The notes below the pieces were generated by a model. The model was not told the origin of the DNA, did no database searches, and saw only the letters and a list, made by a program, of their open reading frames with translations. From an uncultured Dialister sp. (GTDB lineage: Bacteria > Bacillota > Negativicutes > Veillonellales > Dialisteraceae): DNA of 20,712 nt. The translations under genes and the position numbers were made by a program. Each line of letters opens with the position of its first letter. Within the stretch, counting starts at the first letter, position 1. Shown here piece after piece: positions 13,261-20,635 of this stretch. Location: contig UQRR01000033.1 in the NCBI GenBank assembly GCA_900543455.1, positions 1 through 20,712 on the forward strand, read 5' to 3'.

Positions 13261-14728
13261 GGTCGTCCTCCTTCCCTTCCTCTGCGGGAACCGCTTTTCG
13301 TTTCTTCTTCGCAGGCAGGTACAGCAGGAAACAGACGGCACCTGCCAGCAACCCGACCACCAGGAAAAAGAGCCCTCTCTGCGAGAGCGAAAGCGCGGAA
13401 TCCATCACACGGATCACGCCATCCGCTGCAAGGAGCGCGACGCCGCCCCAGCGCTGCATCGGACGATCCATCTGGAAACCGCGTGCAATGACCGCCACCG
13501 AAAGGATCGCGCAGAAAATAGAAACCACCGTCGCAGAGAGCGCACCGGAGGATTCGAAGATAGAAATCATCGCCGAGGCCGCCATGATGAAAGGCGTAAG
13601 CCCCGCGAGGATCGAGAGCCATTCCTTCTTGACCGCCATACGCACGATAAGCACCGCATCCGCAGCGAGGAAAAGCAGGAAAAGGATCCACAGCGCGTAG
13701 CTCCCCGACACATCCGCCCAGACCGCCCCATACGAGCCTTCGAGCAGCACCGCAAAGACCGCGATGCCTCCGAAGAAACGCAGCGCAGCCGCGCCCACGC
13801 CATACGAACGGAACGCTCCGCCCGCCATCCATGTGAGCGACGCCGCGAGCGAGAAGAAAAGCGTCTGCCACAGCATATTTCCCGCCGACCAGAAAATCAG
13901 AAGGAGAATGCCGACCGCCCAGACCCAGGAGAAGCACACGACCGCGCGGTCGCGGCGCTCCCGCAGCAGATGCGCCAGCATCCCCAGCGCCGTCAGCATG
14001 TAAAACCACGAAAGAAACTCCGGCCAGCCGCGCACCGGCGCCGTATAGAAGATACCCACGGACACGATCATATACAGGATGCCGGAAGCCGCTGAGCTTG
14101 TCACAAGCGTCAGCACCAGAAGCAGAAAACCGCAAAGCGAAAGCCCCACATAGAGATCATCCGTCAGCTTGAAGGACTCCGCCACCATCCAGAACGCAGC
14201 AAGAATGCTCACGCCATGGAAGGCAGCCGCCGACTCGCGCAGGAAGACCGGCACACGGTGATGCCAAGTCTTCGCCGGTACCAGACGCTCCTCCTCCATG
14301 AGCGCTCCCCAGAGCTGCGCCTTCTTTCCGATGCGCTGCGCCCTGTCCAGACTCCCCGCCGAGTCCGACACCTCATCGAGTACCCCCGACGCGCCAAAGG
14401 GCACCTCAGCCCCCTTCACGGCGACCGGATCATCCGGGATCCTCCGATCCAGCACTACCATCGAGACTACCGAGAGAAGCGAAAGCAGCAAAGGAACGAG
14501 CGCCAAGAGGAAACGCTCATCCTGCGTGAGCCCATTCCACAGCCCCGCTCCCAGAAATCCCAGCCCGCCCAAAAGGCAGACCACCGCCATCACAAAGAAA
14601 GCCTCCCTGTACGCCCCCGGCTCCCCCTTCCGGTACCGGGCCAGCAGCGCCTTCCCCTCTTCTTCACTGATGAGCTTCTCTTTCACCCACGCGGGCACCT
14701 CGCGCTTCAGCCAGTGCCTGTTTGTCAT
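13250..14728 (-). CDS. DUF2157 multi-pass membrane protein
   Basis: This 492-residue protein begins with a cytosolic helical segment (WVKEKLISEEEGKALLARY, 14-32), typical of DUF2157. About a dozen or more hydrophobic helices follow, starting at 42-64 and 72-92. A polar loop of about 60 residues (93-150) follows helix 2. The C-terminus is basic and acidic (KKKRKA, then EEGKEDDHAE). It pairs with the GDYXXLXY protein encoded by the overlapping downstream gene, as in many bacteria; the function is unknown. The ATG at 14728 has GTAGGAG ahead with 8-nt spacing. The frame is open 31 codons further upstream, but without family features. Confidence 0.82.
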   Translation of the reverse strand: MTNRHWLKREVPAWVKEKLISEEEGKALLARYRKGEPGAYREAFFVMAVVCLLGGLGFLGAGLWNGLTQDERFLLALVPLLLSLLSVVSMVVLDRRIPDDPVAVKGAEVPFGASGVLDEVSDSAGSLDRAQRIGKKAQLWGALMEEERLVPAKTWHHRVPVFLRESAAAFHGVSILAAFWMVAESFKLTDDLYVGLSLCGFLLLVLTLVTSSAASGILYMIVSVGIFYTAPVRGWPEFLSWFYMLTALGMLAHLLRERRDRAVVCFSWVWAVGILLLIFWSAGNMLWQTLFFSLAASLTWMAGGAFRSYGVGAAALRFFGGIAVFAVLLEGSYGAVWADVSGSYALWILFLLFLAADAVLIVRMAVKKEWLSILAGLTPFIMAASAMISIFESSGALSATVVSIFCAILSVAVIARGFQMDRPMQRWGGVALLAADGVIRVMDSALSLSQRGLFFLVVGLLAGAVCFLLYLPAKKKRKAVPAEEGKEDDHAE

Positions 14729-14755
14729 ACTATCACTCCTACGATCGGACTTTAG

Positions 14756-14822
14756 TTCATAAAATATGAACGCCTCAGCCAGAAATGCATCGGCATTCAC
14801 TGCTTTTATTGTATACAACAAT
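14756..14822 (-). promoter_or_regulatory. Upstream region of the DUF2157 gene with two palindromes
   Basis: TTCATA-AAA-TATGAA (14756-14770) and the perfect 10-bp palindrome TTGTATACAA (14809-14818) stand in the leader. The second overlaps a possible -10 (TACAAT, minus strand, 14813-14808). Such palindromes are typical of operators, for example of GntR-type regulators, but no regulator gene is nearby and the assignment is speculative. Confidence 0.35.
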
Positions 14823-14834
14823 GGTTGAAAAAGC

Positions 14835-14854
14835 TAGGGAAGCACGGATGAAAT
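14835..14854. repeat. Degenerate MITE end
   Basis: TAGGGAAGCACGGATGAAAT resembles the MITE terminal sequence TAGGGAAACRCTGATTAAAT at 16 of 20 positions or so. No matching second end was found nearby, so it would be a solo remnant. Confidence 0.35.
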
Positions 14855-14895
14855 CCCACGACGAGAAAAAACGAGCGCAACATCGCTTGGTAAAC

Positions 14896-14932
14896 ACAAA
14901 AAGCACCAGCCAAAAAGGCTGATGCTTTTTTA
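14896..14932 (-). terminator. Terminator of the second autotransporter
   Basis: AAGCACCAGCC (14901-14911) pairs with GGCTGATGCTT (14917-14927), with one mismatch, and is flanked by A and T runs. On the minus strand it lies about 60 nt past the stop codon of the autotransporter. Confidence 0.88.
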
Positions 14933-14988
14933 GAATCATAATGACATGCTATTCTCTGATGGAGAGGCCTCCCTATCATCCTGTTTCC

Positions 14989-17259
14989 TTAGAAAGAGAG
15001 ACGGACGCCCGCATTCCACTGCCACGGTGTATCGACTTTCCCGCCTTCCGTTCTTTCCACATCGAAGTAGAAATGCATATCTTTGCCGAAATTCAGATTC
15101 GTGCCGACACCAAATTCCCACCAGCTGCCGCCGAGATCCTGATCATAGGTATCAGAAGCCACGCCATTGCTCATGCGCATAGCCACATCACCCTTGAAAT
15201 CATAGAGATAGGACGCGCGAACGTATACATTGCCCGCTTTGACATCCTTGCCCAGCGAGAATCCGAGACGGCCGACAAGGCTGTCCAGACTGTCCTGATG
15301 AACCTTCGCCCCTTCAGATGTGGTGAAATCCGCCGAAGAAACCTTGCCGTAAGTCAGCTCAGCCTGCGGTTCGATCCAGAAGCCATCCTGCTGGAAACGC
15401 TTGCCGTATTCCGCAGACAGCGCATACCCATTCGTGCTGTACTCGCCGATACCGACGCCGCCGATGGTATCGAAATCATTCTTCATATGTGCGTACTTGG
15501 CGATGAGATCGATGAAGCTACCATCATCGCGCAGGTTGCTGCCATACACAGCAAAGCCCGTATTCTTATTGGTCCCGCTGCCGCCGATCAGATTGTTTTC
15601 GCCATCGGTATAGGTGAAAGCACCGCCCAGGATCCAGTCATCCGCGATCTTGTGGTCATAGCCCAGCTGATAGTAATTGTACTGGTTCTTCACGCCCTGC
15701 GAGCCATACTTCGCTTCGCCGCGGCTCATGCGCGCCCAGATGCCCTGCTCGCCCTGGCTGTCACGAATTTCACCAAGACGCTTATTCATATCATTGTTCT
15801 CCTGACGCCATGTCATGAGAGAAAGCGCACCGAGCTTGCTGATGGAAAGGTTCGTCTGGTTCTGAGATTTCACTTCATTGACGACCTTGCCGTTTGCATC
15901 CACCTGTGCTTCGTAGTCCCCCGCAATCGTAGCCGCACTCGCTTTGATCTTCTTCGCAATGGTTTTACCATTTGCCCCCACCGCGGTATCCGCAAGTTTC
16001 TGCGCGTTCGCGCTATCGCTTGCGATCAAGTCAGCGATATTGCCGGTCCCTTTGACAGTGATATCTGCATCCGCCGCATCCACTGCCTTGAGTGTATTAT
16101 TGAGGCTGTTCGTCGCGATCGTACCGTTGCCGGAGAGCTTCTTCGTGACATTGACCGTCTGCTGATCGCCCGCGAGGTCGATGGTCGCCTTGTCGAGCTT
16201 CACATTCTGCATATTCGCCGTCTTGACATCGCGTCCGACATGGATCACGCTGTCACTCGAAGCGTCGACATTATTGACAAAGCTGTCGCCCGTCATGTTC
16301 CACGAAGCACCGTCAGCCATGGTGAGCTTGAAACCGGTGACATTGCCTTGATATGGGTTAGTATCCATTTCGATGACATGCTGGTATTTAGTGTCAGCCT
16401 CATTCGTTTTATATTCCTGATAAGCGCTGCCCGTCCAGGAAGAGTCTTTGCCCGTCAAGTTCACATTTACATAGGCATCAATAATATTCCCGCTATCGTG
16501 ACTATTTTGCGGTGTTGCAGGGGTTTCGAATACGATATCCCCATTCAACACGGTGGAGTGTTTTCCGTCTGTATTGATGTTCGTCGTGGAGCGACCGCGT
16601 ACATCCAGTGCATTCTTCGCATTAACCGTGAGATTGCCGTTGATGTTCACTTGACCATTAGAGAAAGCACCTATACCAATAGAAGAGGAATTTAACTCAA
16701 TTTCCTGTGCATTTATATTAAGTTGTGCTGCATTCTGCGGCGCAGTCACGCCATCTGTAGAGTTGTTTGCAAAAAGTGCAGCAACTTCCTGATAATCCGT
16801 GGAGCCAACGGTATTAACATATAATTTTTTTGCTGTAACATTTACTTCGGTCAATGGCTTCGAAGGATCATTTTTGCCAATAGAAGCAATACCATATACC
16901 CACTTCGCAGGTTTCCCATCATTTACATAAGCTATATTGGGATTTTGTACATCCACTGTAATGCTTTCTGTTTTATCACTGCCGAGTGACAGCGTGGCAT
17001 TAGACCAAGAATCCGCCCCAACAAGCTGCCCATTTTGATCCGCCGTAGATTTGATATGGATTTCTTTCCCTGTGATTGAAATATCCTTACTTTCGCTTGC
17101 ATCAATTGGGTAACCGACATTTTTAACATTCATATTAAAAATATCATCCGTATAATTACCCGCACCAATCGCAGCTGTATAGTCTGTCGCATGCGTTGCT
17201 CCTGAACCAAGGAGCACGAATAATCCAGCCAAAATGAGTCTCTTCGTTTCTTTCTTCAT
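14989..17259 (-). CDS. Autotransporter adhesin-like protein, shorter passenger
   Basis: This 756-residue autotransporter has a signal peptide (MKKETKR, hydrophobic stretch, likely cleavage after A24 in THA). A passenger of about 25-480, with strand-rich N/D/T/V repeats, follows. Then comes a linker with SLMTWRQENNDMNKRLGE and a 251-residue barrel (506-756) ending VRLSF. The passenger is unlike that of the first autotransporter except for a short module near residues 230-290 (GKHSTVLNGDIVF) and the segment before the linker (GNGTIATNSLNNTL). The frame is open 48 codons upstream, through the G8 tract, but that part would bury the signal peptide. GAGAGGGG before the ATG at 17259 supports the shorter start. 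The protein should reach the outer membrane via Sec and BAM; its ligand is unknown. Confidence 0.92.
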   Translation of the reverse strand: MKKETKRLILAGLFVLLGSGATHATDYTAAIGAGNYTDDIFNMNVKNVGYPIDASESKDISITGKEIHIKSTADQNGQLVGADSWSNATLSLGSDKTESITVDVQNPNIAYVNDGKPAKWVYGIASIGKNDPSKPLTEVNVTAKKLYVNTVGSTDYQEVAALFANNSTDGVTAPQNAAQLNINAQEIELNSSSIGIGAFSNGQVNINGNLTVNAKNALDVRGRSTTNINTDGKHSTVLNGDIVFETPATPQNSHDSGNIIDAYVNVNLTGKDSSWTGSAYQEYKTNEADTKYQHVIEMDTNPYQGNVTGFKLTMADGASWNMTGDSFVNNVDASSDSVIHVGRDVKTANMQNVKLDKATIDLAGDQQTVNVTKKLSGNGTIATNSLNNTLKAVDAADADITVKGTGNIADLIASDSANAQKLADTAVGANGKTIAKKIKASAATIAGDYEAQVDANGKVVNEVKSQNQTNLSISKLGALSLMTWRQENNDMNKRLGEIRDSQGEQGIWARMSRGEAKYGSQGVKNQYNYYQLGYDHKIADDWILGGAFTYTDGENNLIGGSGTNKNTGFAVYGSNLRDDGSFIDLIAKYAHMKNDFDTIGGVGIGEYSTNGYALSAEYGKRFQQDGFWIEPQAELTYGKVSSADFTTSEGAKVHQDSLDSLVGRLGFSLGKDVKAGNVYVRASYLYDFKGDVAMRMSNGVASDTYDQDLGGSWWEFGVGTNLNFGKDMHFYFDVERTEGGKVDTPWQWNAGVRLSF

Positions 17260-17338
17260 ACCATATTCCCCTCTCTCGGAAAAATAAAAAGAAATAGATG
17301 ACAACTCTCTATCACAACCATTAGATACTCCTACCGAC

Positions 17339-17366
17339 AGTGTACCCCCCCCGGTTATATTGTCAA
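17339..17366 (-). promoter_or_regulatory. Autotransporter 2 promoter with G8 tract in the spacer
   Basis: On the minus strand a consensus TTGACA (17366-17361) is followed after 16 bp by TACACT (17344-17339). Eight consecutive G (C8 at 17345-17352 on the plus strand) lie directly before the -10. One added G would give the optimal 17-bp spacer. The tract is about 86-93 nt upstream of the ATG, similar to its place (73-80 nt) in the first autotransporter. Confidence 0.6.
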
Positions 17367-17446
17367 ATTTCGATATATCTATACCAATTCCGCATCCATG
17401 CATCCATGTCTGCCCAATCCGCCTCTGCGGGGCACCTTCCCCTCTA

Positions 17447-17502
17447 GGGAAAGGCTACGATGCGAGAATACCATCATCTAAAAAAAGGCGGCGAAGCCGA
17501 CA
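17447..17502. repeat. Dispersed repeat, inverted relative to 20576-20635
   Basis: In reverse complement this reads GTGTCGGCTTCGCCGCC, a T run, AGATGATGGTATTCTCGCATCG, then TAGCCTTTCCC, matching 20576-20635 with few differences. It contains the CGGCTTCGCCG hairpin followed by a T run, so each copy can also form a terminator-like structure. Confidence 0.65.
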
Positions 17503-17595
17503 CCTTCATTCCTGATTTCTCATTCGAGTAAAGCTTTCATTCACAATCAAGTGGCAGCACGTCCCCAGGGCTAACCCTGCTTTTGCATACTCACC

Positions 17596-17615
17596 TAGGG
17601 AAACGCTGATTAAAT
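17596..17615. repeat. Solo MITE end upstream of the ATPase gene
   Basis: TAGGGAAACGCTGATTAAAT is identical to the right terminal repeat of the MITE at 11399-11559, including the flanking TA. The opposite end was not found before the ATPase gene, so either the element is truncated or the inner part has diverged. Confidence 0.55.
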
Positions 17616-17677
17616 TTCAAAGTATCCCTTAAAAACCATTTGATTTTATAATTTTTTAAATATACCTGTAAAACTAT

Positions 17678-17708
17678 TTGCCAAATGCCACTTTTATAAG
17701 TATACTTA
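17678..17708 (+). promoter_or_regulatory. Promoter and palindromic operator candidate of the ATPase gene
   Basis: TTGCCA (17678-17683) and TATACT (17701-17706) are exactly 17 bp apart. The perfect 12-bp palindrome TAAGTATACTTA (17697-17708) overlaps the -10, where a repressor could bind. Transcription would begin near 17713, giving a leader of only about 11 nt and cutting into the AAAGG ribosome site. Confidence 0.55.
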
Positions 17709-17723
17709 GTAAAGGTGATGCAT

Positions 17724-18929
17724 ATGATACAACGAGAGACTTATCTGAATCAATTAAAAGCCTTTCAAGACCAGCCACTCATCAAAGTCATTACAGGCAT
17801 GCGGCGCAGCGGCAAATCCACCTTGCTCAAACTCTTTGCAGAAGACCTCCTCTCCCAAGGAATTCACAAAGACCAGCTGATCCAAATGAATTTCGAATCC
17901 ATGGAATTCGACCAGATCCGGGATTATCGCGCGCTCTACACGTGGATCAAAGACCGCATGACGGGAAAGTCTCATGTATACTTGATGCTCGATGAAGTAC
18001 AACAGGTGGAACACTGGGAAAAAGCCGTGAATTCCCTCTTCATGGAAGGCAACGCTGACATCTATCTGACCGGCTCCAATGCCAGCCTGTTATCCTCCGA
18101 GATATCAACACTCCTTTCTGGCAGGTACATAGAGATTCAGGTTCTCCCGCTTTCCTTCCAGGAATACCTTCAGTTCCTTCCGGCACCGAAAGCAGAAAAC
18201 AAAGACTTAGCCTTTCAGCAATACCTGAAGTACGGCGGTCTCCCGATCATCCCCCTTCTTCCGCAGGAAAATGACGCCATCCGTCTCTTCCTTTCGGGTA
18301 TTTATAACACCGTCCTCATGAAAGACATCGTGCAAAGAAACGCGGTCCGCGATCCAGCCCTCTTGGACGCCCTGGTGCATTTCCTTGCTGACAACGTGGG
18401 AAATCCAGTTTCCTCTCCAAAAATCAGCGGCTATCTGACCAGTGTGGGACGCAAGACCAGTACCTTCACCATAGACAACTACGTGCGTATGCTGCAGAGT
18501 GCTTTCATCTTTCACAAAATCAGCCGCTATGACATCAAAGGAAAACTGCATCTCAAAACGCAAGAAAAATACTATATCGCAGATATAGGCCTTAGAAATG
18601 CACTACTCGGTTTCCGAAACACAGACTATGGGCACATTCTCGAAAACCTTGTCTACCTTGAACTCCTCCGCCGAGGCTACCAGGTAAGTATCGGAAAACT
18701 GGGGACTTTGGAAATCGACTTCATTGCAGAAAAAACAGATGAGAAAAAATACATCCAGGTCTCGGCTTCTATCATGGATGAAAATACGAGACGCCGCGAG
18801 CTGGCTCCTCTCGAAGCCATTTCCGACAATTATGAAAAGTTCATCCTGACCATGGATCATACGATTTTTTCTGATTTTAATGGCATCCGCTGCAAAAACA
18901 TCATAGATTTCCTGTTAGAGAAGAAATAA
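17724..18929 (+). CDS. AAA ATPase with DUF4143 domain
   Basis: This 401-residue protein has an AAA_14-type ATPase followed by DUF4143. It shows Walker A GMRRSGKST (25-33), Walker B YLMLDEVQ (86-93, D90/E91), the sensor-like YLTGSNASLL (114-123) and the SGRY element (132-135). The C-terminal part has ENLVYLELLRRGY (307-319), then EIDFIA (330-335) and YIQVSAS (343-349). These resemble the E...D...(E/Q)xK core of restriction-endonuclease-like folds, with Q345 in place of the usual acidic residue. The family is abundant in gut anaerobes and archaea, and its biological role is not established. Of the in-frame starts GTG 17715, ATG 17718 and ATG 17724, I chose the last: AAAGG lies 8 nt ahead of it and the resulting MIQRETYL matches the family's usual N-terminus. 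It stands alone, with no antitoxin-like partner. Confidence 0.88.
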   Translation: MIQRETYLNQLKAFQDQPLIKVITGMRRSGKSTLLKLFAEDLLSQGIHKDQLIQMNFESMEFDQIRDYRALYTWIKDRMTGKSHVYLMLDEVQQVEHWEKAVNSLFMEGNADIYLTGSNASLLSSEISTLLSGRYIEIQVLPLSFQEYLQFLPAPKAENKDLAFQQYLKYGGLPIIPLLPQENDAIRLFLSGIYNTVLMKDIVQRNAVRDPALLDALVHFLADNVGNPVSSPKISGYLTSVGRKTSTFTIDNYVRMLQSAFIFHKISRYDIKGKLHLKTQEKYYIADIGLRNALLGFRNTDYGHILENLVYLELLRRGYQVSIGKLGTLEIDFIAEKTDEKKYIQVSASIMDENTRRRELAPLEAISDNYEKFILTMDHTIFSDFNGIRCKNIIDFLLEKK

Positions 18930-18967
18930 TCACCTCATCCGCGCTACTTAAAGAAAATAATATAAGT

Positions 18968-19009
18968 ACGCGAAAAGCGCGCCTCTTCCAAAAGGCGCGC
19001 TTTTCGCGT
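18968..19009 (+). terminator. Hairpin terminator of the ATPase gene
   Basis: A perfect 17-bp stem (18968-18984 with 18993-19009) closes an 8-nt loop; AAAAGCGCGCCT/AGGCGCGCTTTT forms its core. The T run lies within the stem, so a shorter inner hairpin followed by TTTT is the likely terminating form. Confidence 0.75.
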
Positions 19010-19171
19010 GCTTATCAAAGGAAAAAATGCCCTCTATGCGGTACTATTCCTTCCCCCGTTTCATCATCCCAAGCGCAGCCCTCGATCTTTATTGCACTGC
19101 CACTTCGGCCGGGATGACACGCAAGAAAGGCGGATCATCTCACATCGTTTTTCACACCGCTGCGTAGAGTT

Positions 19172-19227
19172 GTGCCTCTCCGAGGCACTCTATCCTGCGC
19201 CTTCGGCGCGGCCCTTCTCCAAGGGCC
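19172..19227. repeat. Partial multi-hairpin element (right arm)
   Basis: Three consecutive hairpins are visible: GTGCCTC-TCC-GAGGCAC, GCGCC-TTC-GGCGC and GCCCTT-CTCC-AAGGGC. The segment is nearly identical to 4869-4924 and 11769-11825. Confidence 0.75.
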
Positions 19228-19313
19228 TACTCGTATCATCGGAGTGACCGGTGACTAAAAAGCCACCTTCGGGCATCGCCTCATATATATTGCGGCGAAG
19301 CCGCCACCTTCAT

Positions 19314-19341
19314 TTCTCACTCCTCATTCCTCATTCCTCAT
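19314..19341. repeat. Heptamer array TCCTCAT
   Basis: One variant (TTCTCAC) and three perfect TCCTCAT units lie in exact period, just upstream of the YitT promoter. Confidence 0.75.
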
Positions 19342-19357
19342 TTTCCCTTGCCCCTCA

Positions 19358-19366
19358 TGCTATAAT
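19358..19366 (+). promoter_or_regulatory. Extended -10 promoter of the YitT gene
   Basis: TG-C-TATAAT is a perfect extended -10 element about 65 nt before the start codon. A -35 is not evident; the heptamer array ends where one would be expected. Confidence 0.6.
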
Positions 19367-19430
19367 AATATGATGTAAATATTCTCACCGCACCCTTGGT
19401 GCTTCCATTTTCCAAAGAAAGGACCCACTC

Positions 19431-20483
19431 ATGAACACCCCGTTGGGGGCTGACTACAGAAGCCCCACTTTCTGGCAGCGGCTGTTATTCATTCTGGCCA
19501 TCACTGTGGTCGGTACATTTCTCTACTCCGTCGGCATCAATGCCTTCTATGTCCCCCATCACTTCCTCGCAGGCGGGCTCACCGGCATCGCGATGATCCT
19601 GAACTACCTGACGGGCTTCCCCATCGGTATCGCGAACCTCATCCTGAACATCCCGATCCTTCTTCTCGCCCTGAAGTTCATGGGAAAATTCTACACCCTG
19701 ATCACCATCATAGGCACCGTGCTCTGCTCCGTCTTCATCGACCTCACCGCACCGCTCGCCACCATGTCCTCCGTGAAAGAGCCGCTCGTCTCCGCCATCG
19801 CAGGCGGCGTCATCCTCGGCCTTGGCATGGGGCTCCTCTACCGTTACAACAGCAACACCGGCGGCCTCGATGTCATCGGCGCGATCCTGAAGAAATACTA
19901 CAATCTGGAAATCGGCTACGTCGTCTTTGCGCTGAACTTCCTGATCGTCATGGCCAGTGCCTGGATCTTTGCCCTGGAGCTCGCCATCTGCACCCTGATC
20001 GCGATGTATATCAATGCGAATCTCTCGAGCCGCCTCGTCATCGGCTTCGCCCAGCGGAAAGCCGCCTTCATCGTTTCTGACAAGCCGCTTGAGATCGCAG
20101 ACGCCATCCTCCGCAACATCCACCACGGTGCGACTCTCCTCTATGGGCAGGGCGCCTTCTCCGGCATGGATAAGCGCATCGTCTTTGCCATCGTCGATCT
20201 GACACAGATCACGAAACTCCGTCACTACATCGAAGAAATCGACCCGCATGCCTTTCTCTTCATCATGAATACCACAGACGTCATCGGCCGCGGCTTCACA
20301 AGCCCGCTCTCCACCGTAAAGACCATGCCGAAGTCCATGCGCTACACCAGCAGCCCTGAGGGCGAAATGGTCCCCACGCGCATGTGGCAGTATGAAATGG
20401 ACGAGGAAGCCCACCCGAATCAGGGCGAGGCCGCCCGCGAAGCAGAAAAAATCGCAAGGAAACGCATGAGCTATAGAAAATAA
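19431..20483 (+). CDS. YitT-family membrane protein (DUF161 + DUF2179)
   Basis: This 350-residue protein has five to six membrane helices, about 17-37, 46-62, 65-83, 88-106, 118-136 and 163-195. They include the typical GINAFYVPHHFLAGGLTGIAMI entry segment and NTGGLDVIGAIL at 142-153. A cytosolic DUF2179 domain (about 215-290) with HGATLLYGQGAFSGMDKRIVF and IDPHAFLFIMNTTDVIGRGF patterns follows. The last 60 residues are a charged tail that is longer than in many family members. The family is widespread in Firmicutes; a transport role is presumed but the substrate is unknown. AAGAAAGGA precedes the ATG. The gene has its own promoter and a terminator beginning at the stop codon, so it is monocistronic. 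Confidence 0.92.
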   Translation: MNTPLGADYRSPTFWQRLLFILAITVVGTFLYSVGINAFYVPHHFLAGGLTGIAMILNYLTGFPIGIANLILNIPILLLALKFMGKFYTLITIIGTVLCSVFIDLTAPLATMSSVKEPLVSAIAGGVILGLGMGLLYRYNSNTGGLDVIGAILKKYYNLEIGYVVFALNFLIVMASAWIFALELAICTLIAMYINANLSSRLVIGFAQRKAAFIVSDKPLEIADAILRNIHHGATLLYGQGAFSGMDKRIVFAIVDLTQITKLRHYIEEIDPHAFLFIMNTTDVIGRGFTSPLSTVKTMPKSMRYTSSPEGEMVPTRMWQYEMDEEAHPNQGEAAREAEKIARKRMSYRK

Positions 20484-20533
20484 AAAAGGGGCTGTGAAGA
20501 AATGAATCCTCATTTCTTCACAGCCCCTTTTTT
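20482..20533 (+). terminator. Very strong terminator of the YitT gene
   Basis: A perfect stem of about 23 bp (20482-20504 with 20511-20533) around a 6-nt loop has AAAAAAGGGGCTGTG and CACAGCCCCTTTTTT at its base. It begins within the TAA stop codon and can work in both directions. Confidence 0.93.
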
Positions 20534-20547
20534 ATTTTCTTTCATTT

Positions 20548-20568
20548 GGTTCAGGGTTCAGGGTTCAG
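20548..20568. repeat. Heptamer array GGTTCAG
   Basis: Three perfect units are followed by a decaying fourth. The reverse complement is close to the CCYTGAA array at 200-227. Confidence 0.75.
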
Positions 20569-20575
20569 GGCTCTC

Positions 20576-20635
20576 GTGGCGGCTTCGCCGCCTTTTTTAG
20601 AAGATGGTATTCTCGTATCGCAGCCTTCCCCTCTA
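20576..20635. repeat. Dispersed repeat, inverted relative to 17447-17502
   Basis: It contains GGCGGCTTCGCCGCC followed by TTTTTT, then GATGGTATTCTCG and CAGCCTTCCCCTCTAGG. The match to the reverse complement of 17447-17502 covers almost the whole length. Confidence 0.65.

Larger units (their letters stand above)
17260..17723. other. Divergent promoter region with repeats
   Basis: No gene is visible in these 464 nt between the divergent autotransporter and ATPase genes. The region holds the G8-containing promoter (17339-17366), an inverted-repeat partner of 20576-20635 (17447-17502), short heptamer-like repeats (17503-17527), a solo MITE end (17596-17615) and an AT-rich stretch with the ATPase promoter. 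Confidence 0.65.
18930..19430. other. 501-nt spacer with terminator, repeats and promoter
   Basis: No gene is recognized. The spacer holds the perfect 17-bp hairpin after the ATPase gene, a partial multi-hairpin element (19172-19227), a half copy of the GC-rich hairpin (about 19291-19305), a TCCTCAT heptamer array and the YitT promoter. Confidence 0.65.

Noticed and set aside
14941..16695. A 584-codon plus-strand reading frame opposite autotransporter 2, resembling a similar frame (6330-7628) opposite autotransporter 1
   Set aside because: The resemblance follows from the conserved barrel coding sequence on the other strand. There is no ribosome site, signal or domain, and the frame runs over the autotransporter stop region. 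It is a shadow.
17260..17403. A 48-residue N-terminal extension of autotransporter 2, which would put the G8 tract inside the coding region
   Set aside because: It would place the signal peptide 48 residues inside the protein and would include the -35/-10 region. The ATG at 17259 has a ribosome site and matches the N-terminus of autotransporter 1. Translational phase variation is thus less likely than promoter phase variation.
19485..20513. A long minus-strand frame opposite the YitT gene
   Set aside because: It is a low-complexity, charged translation caused by codon bias on the sense strand, with no ribosome site.
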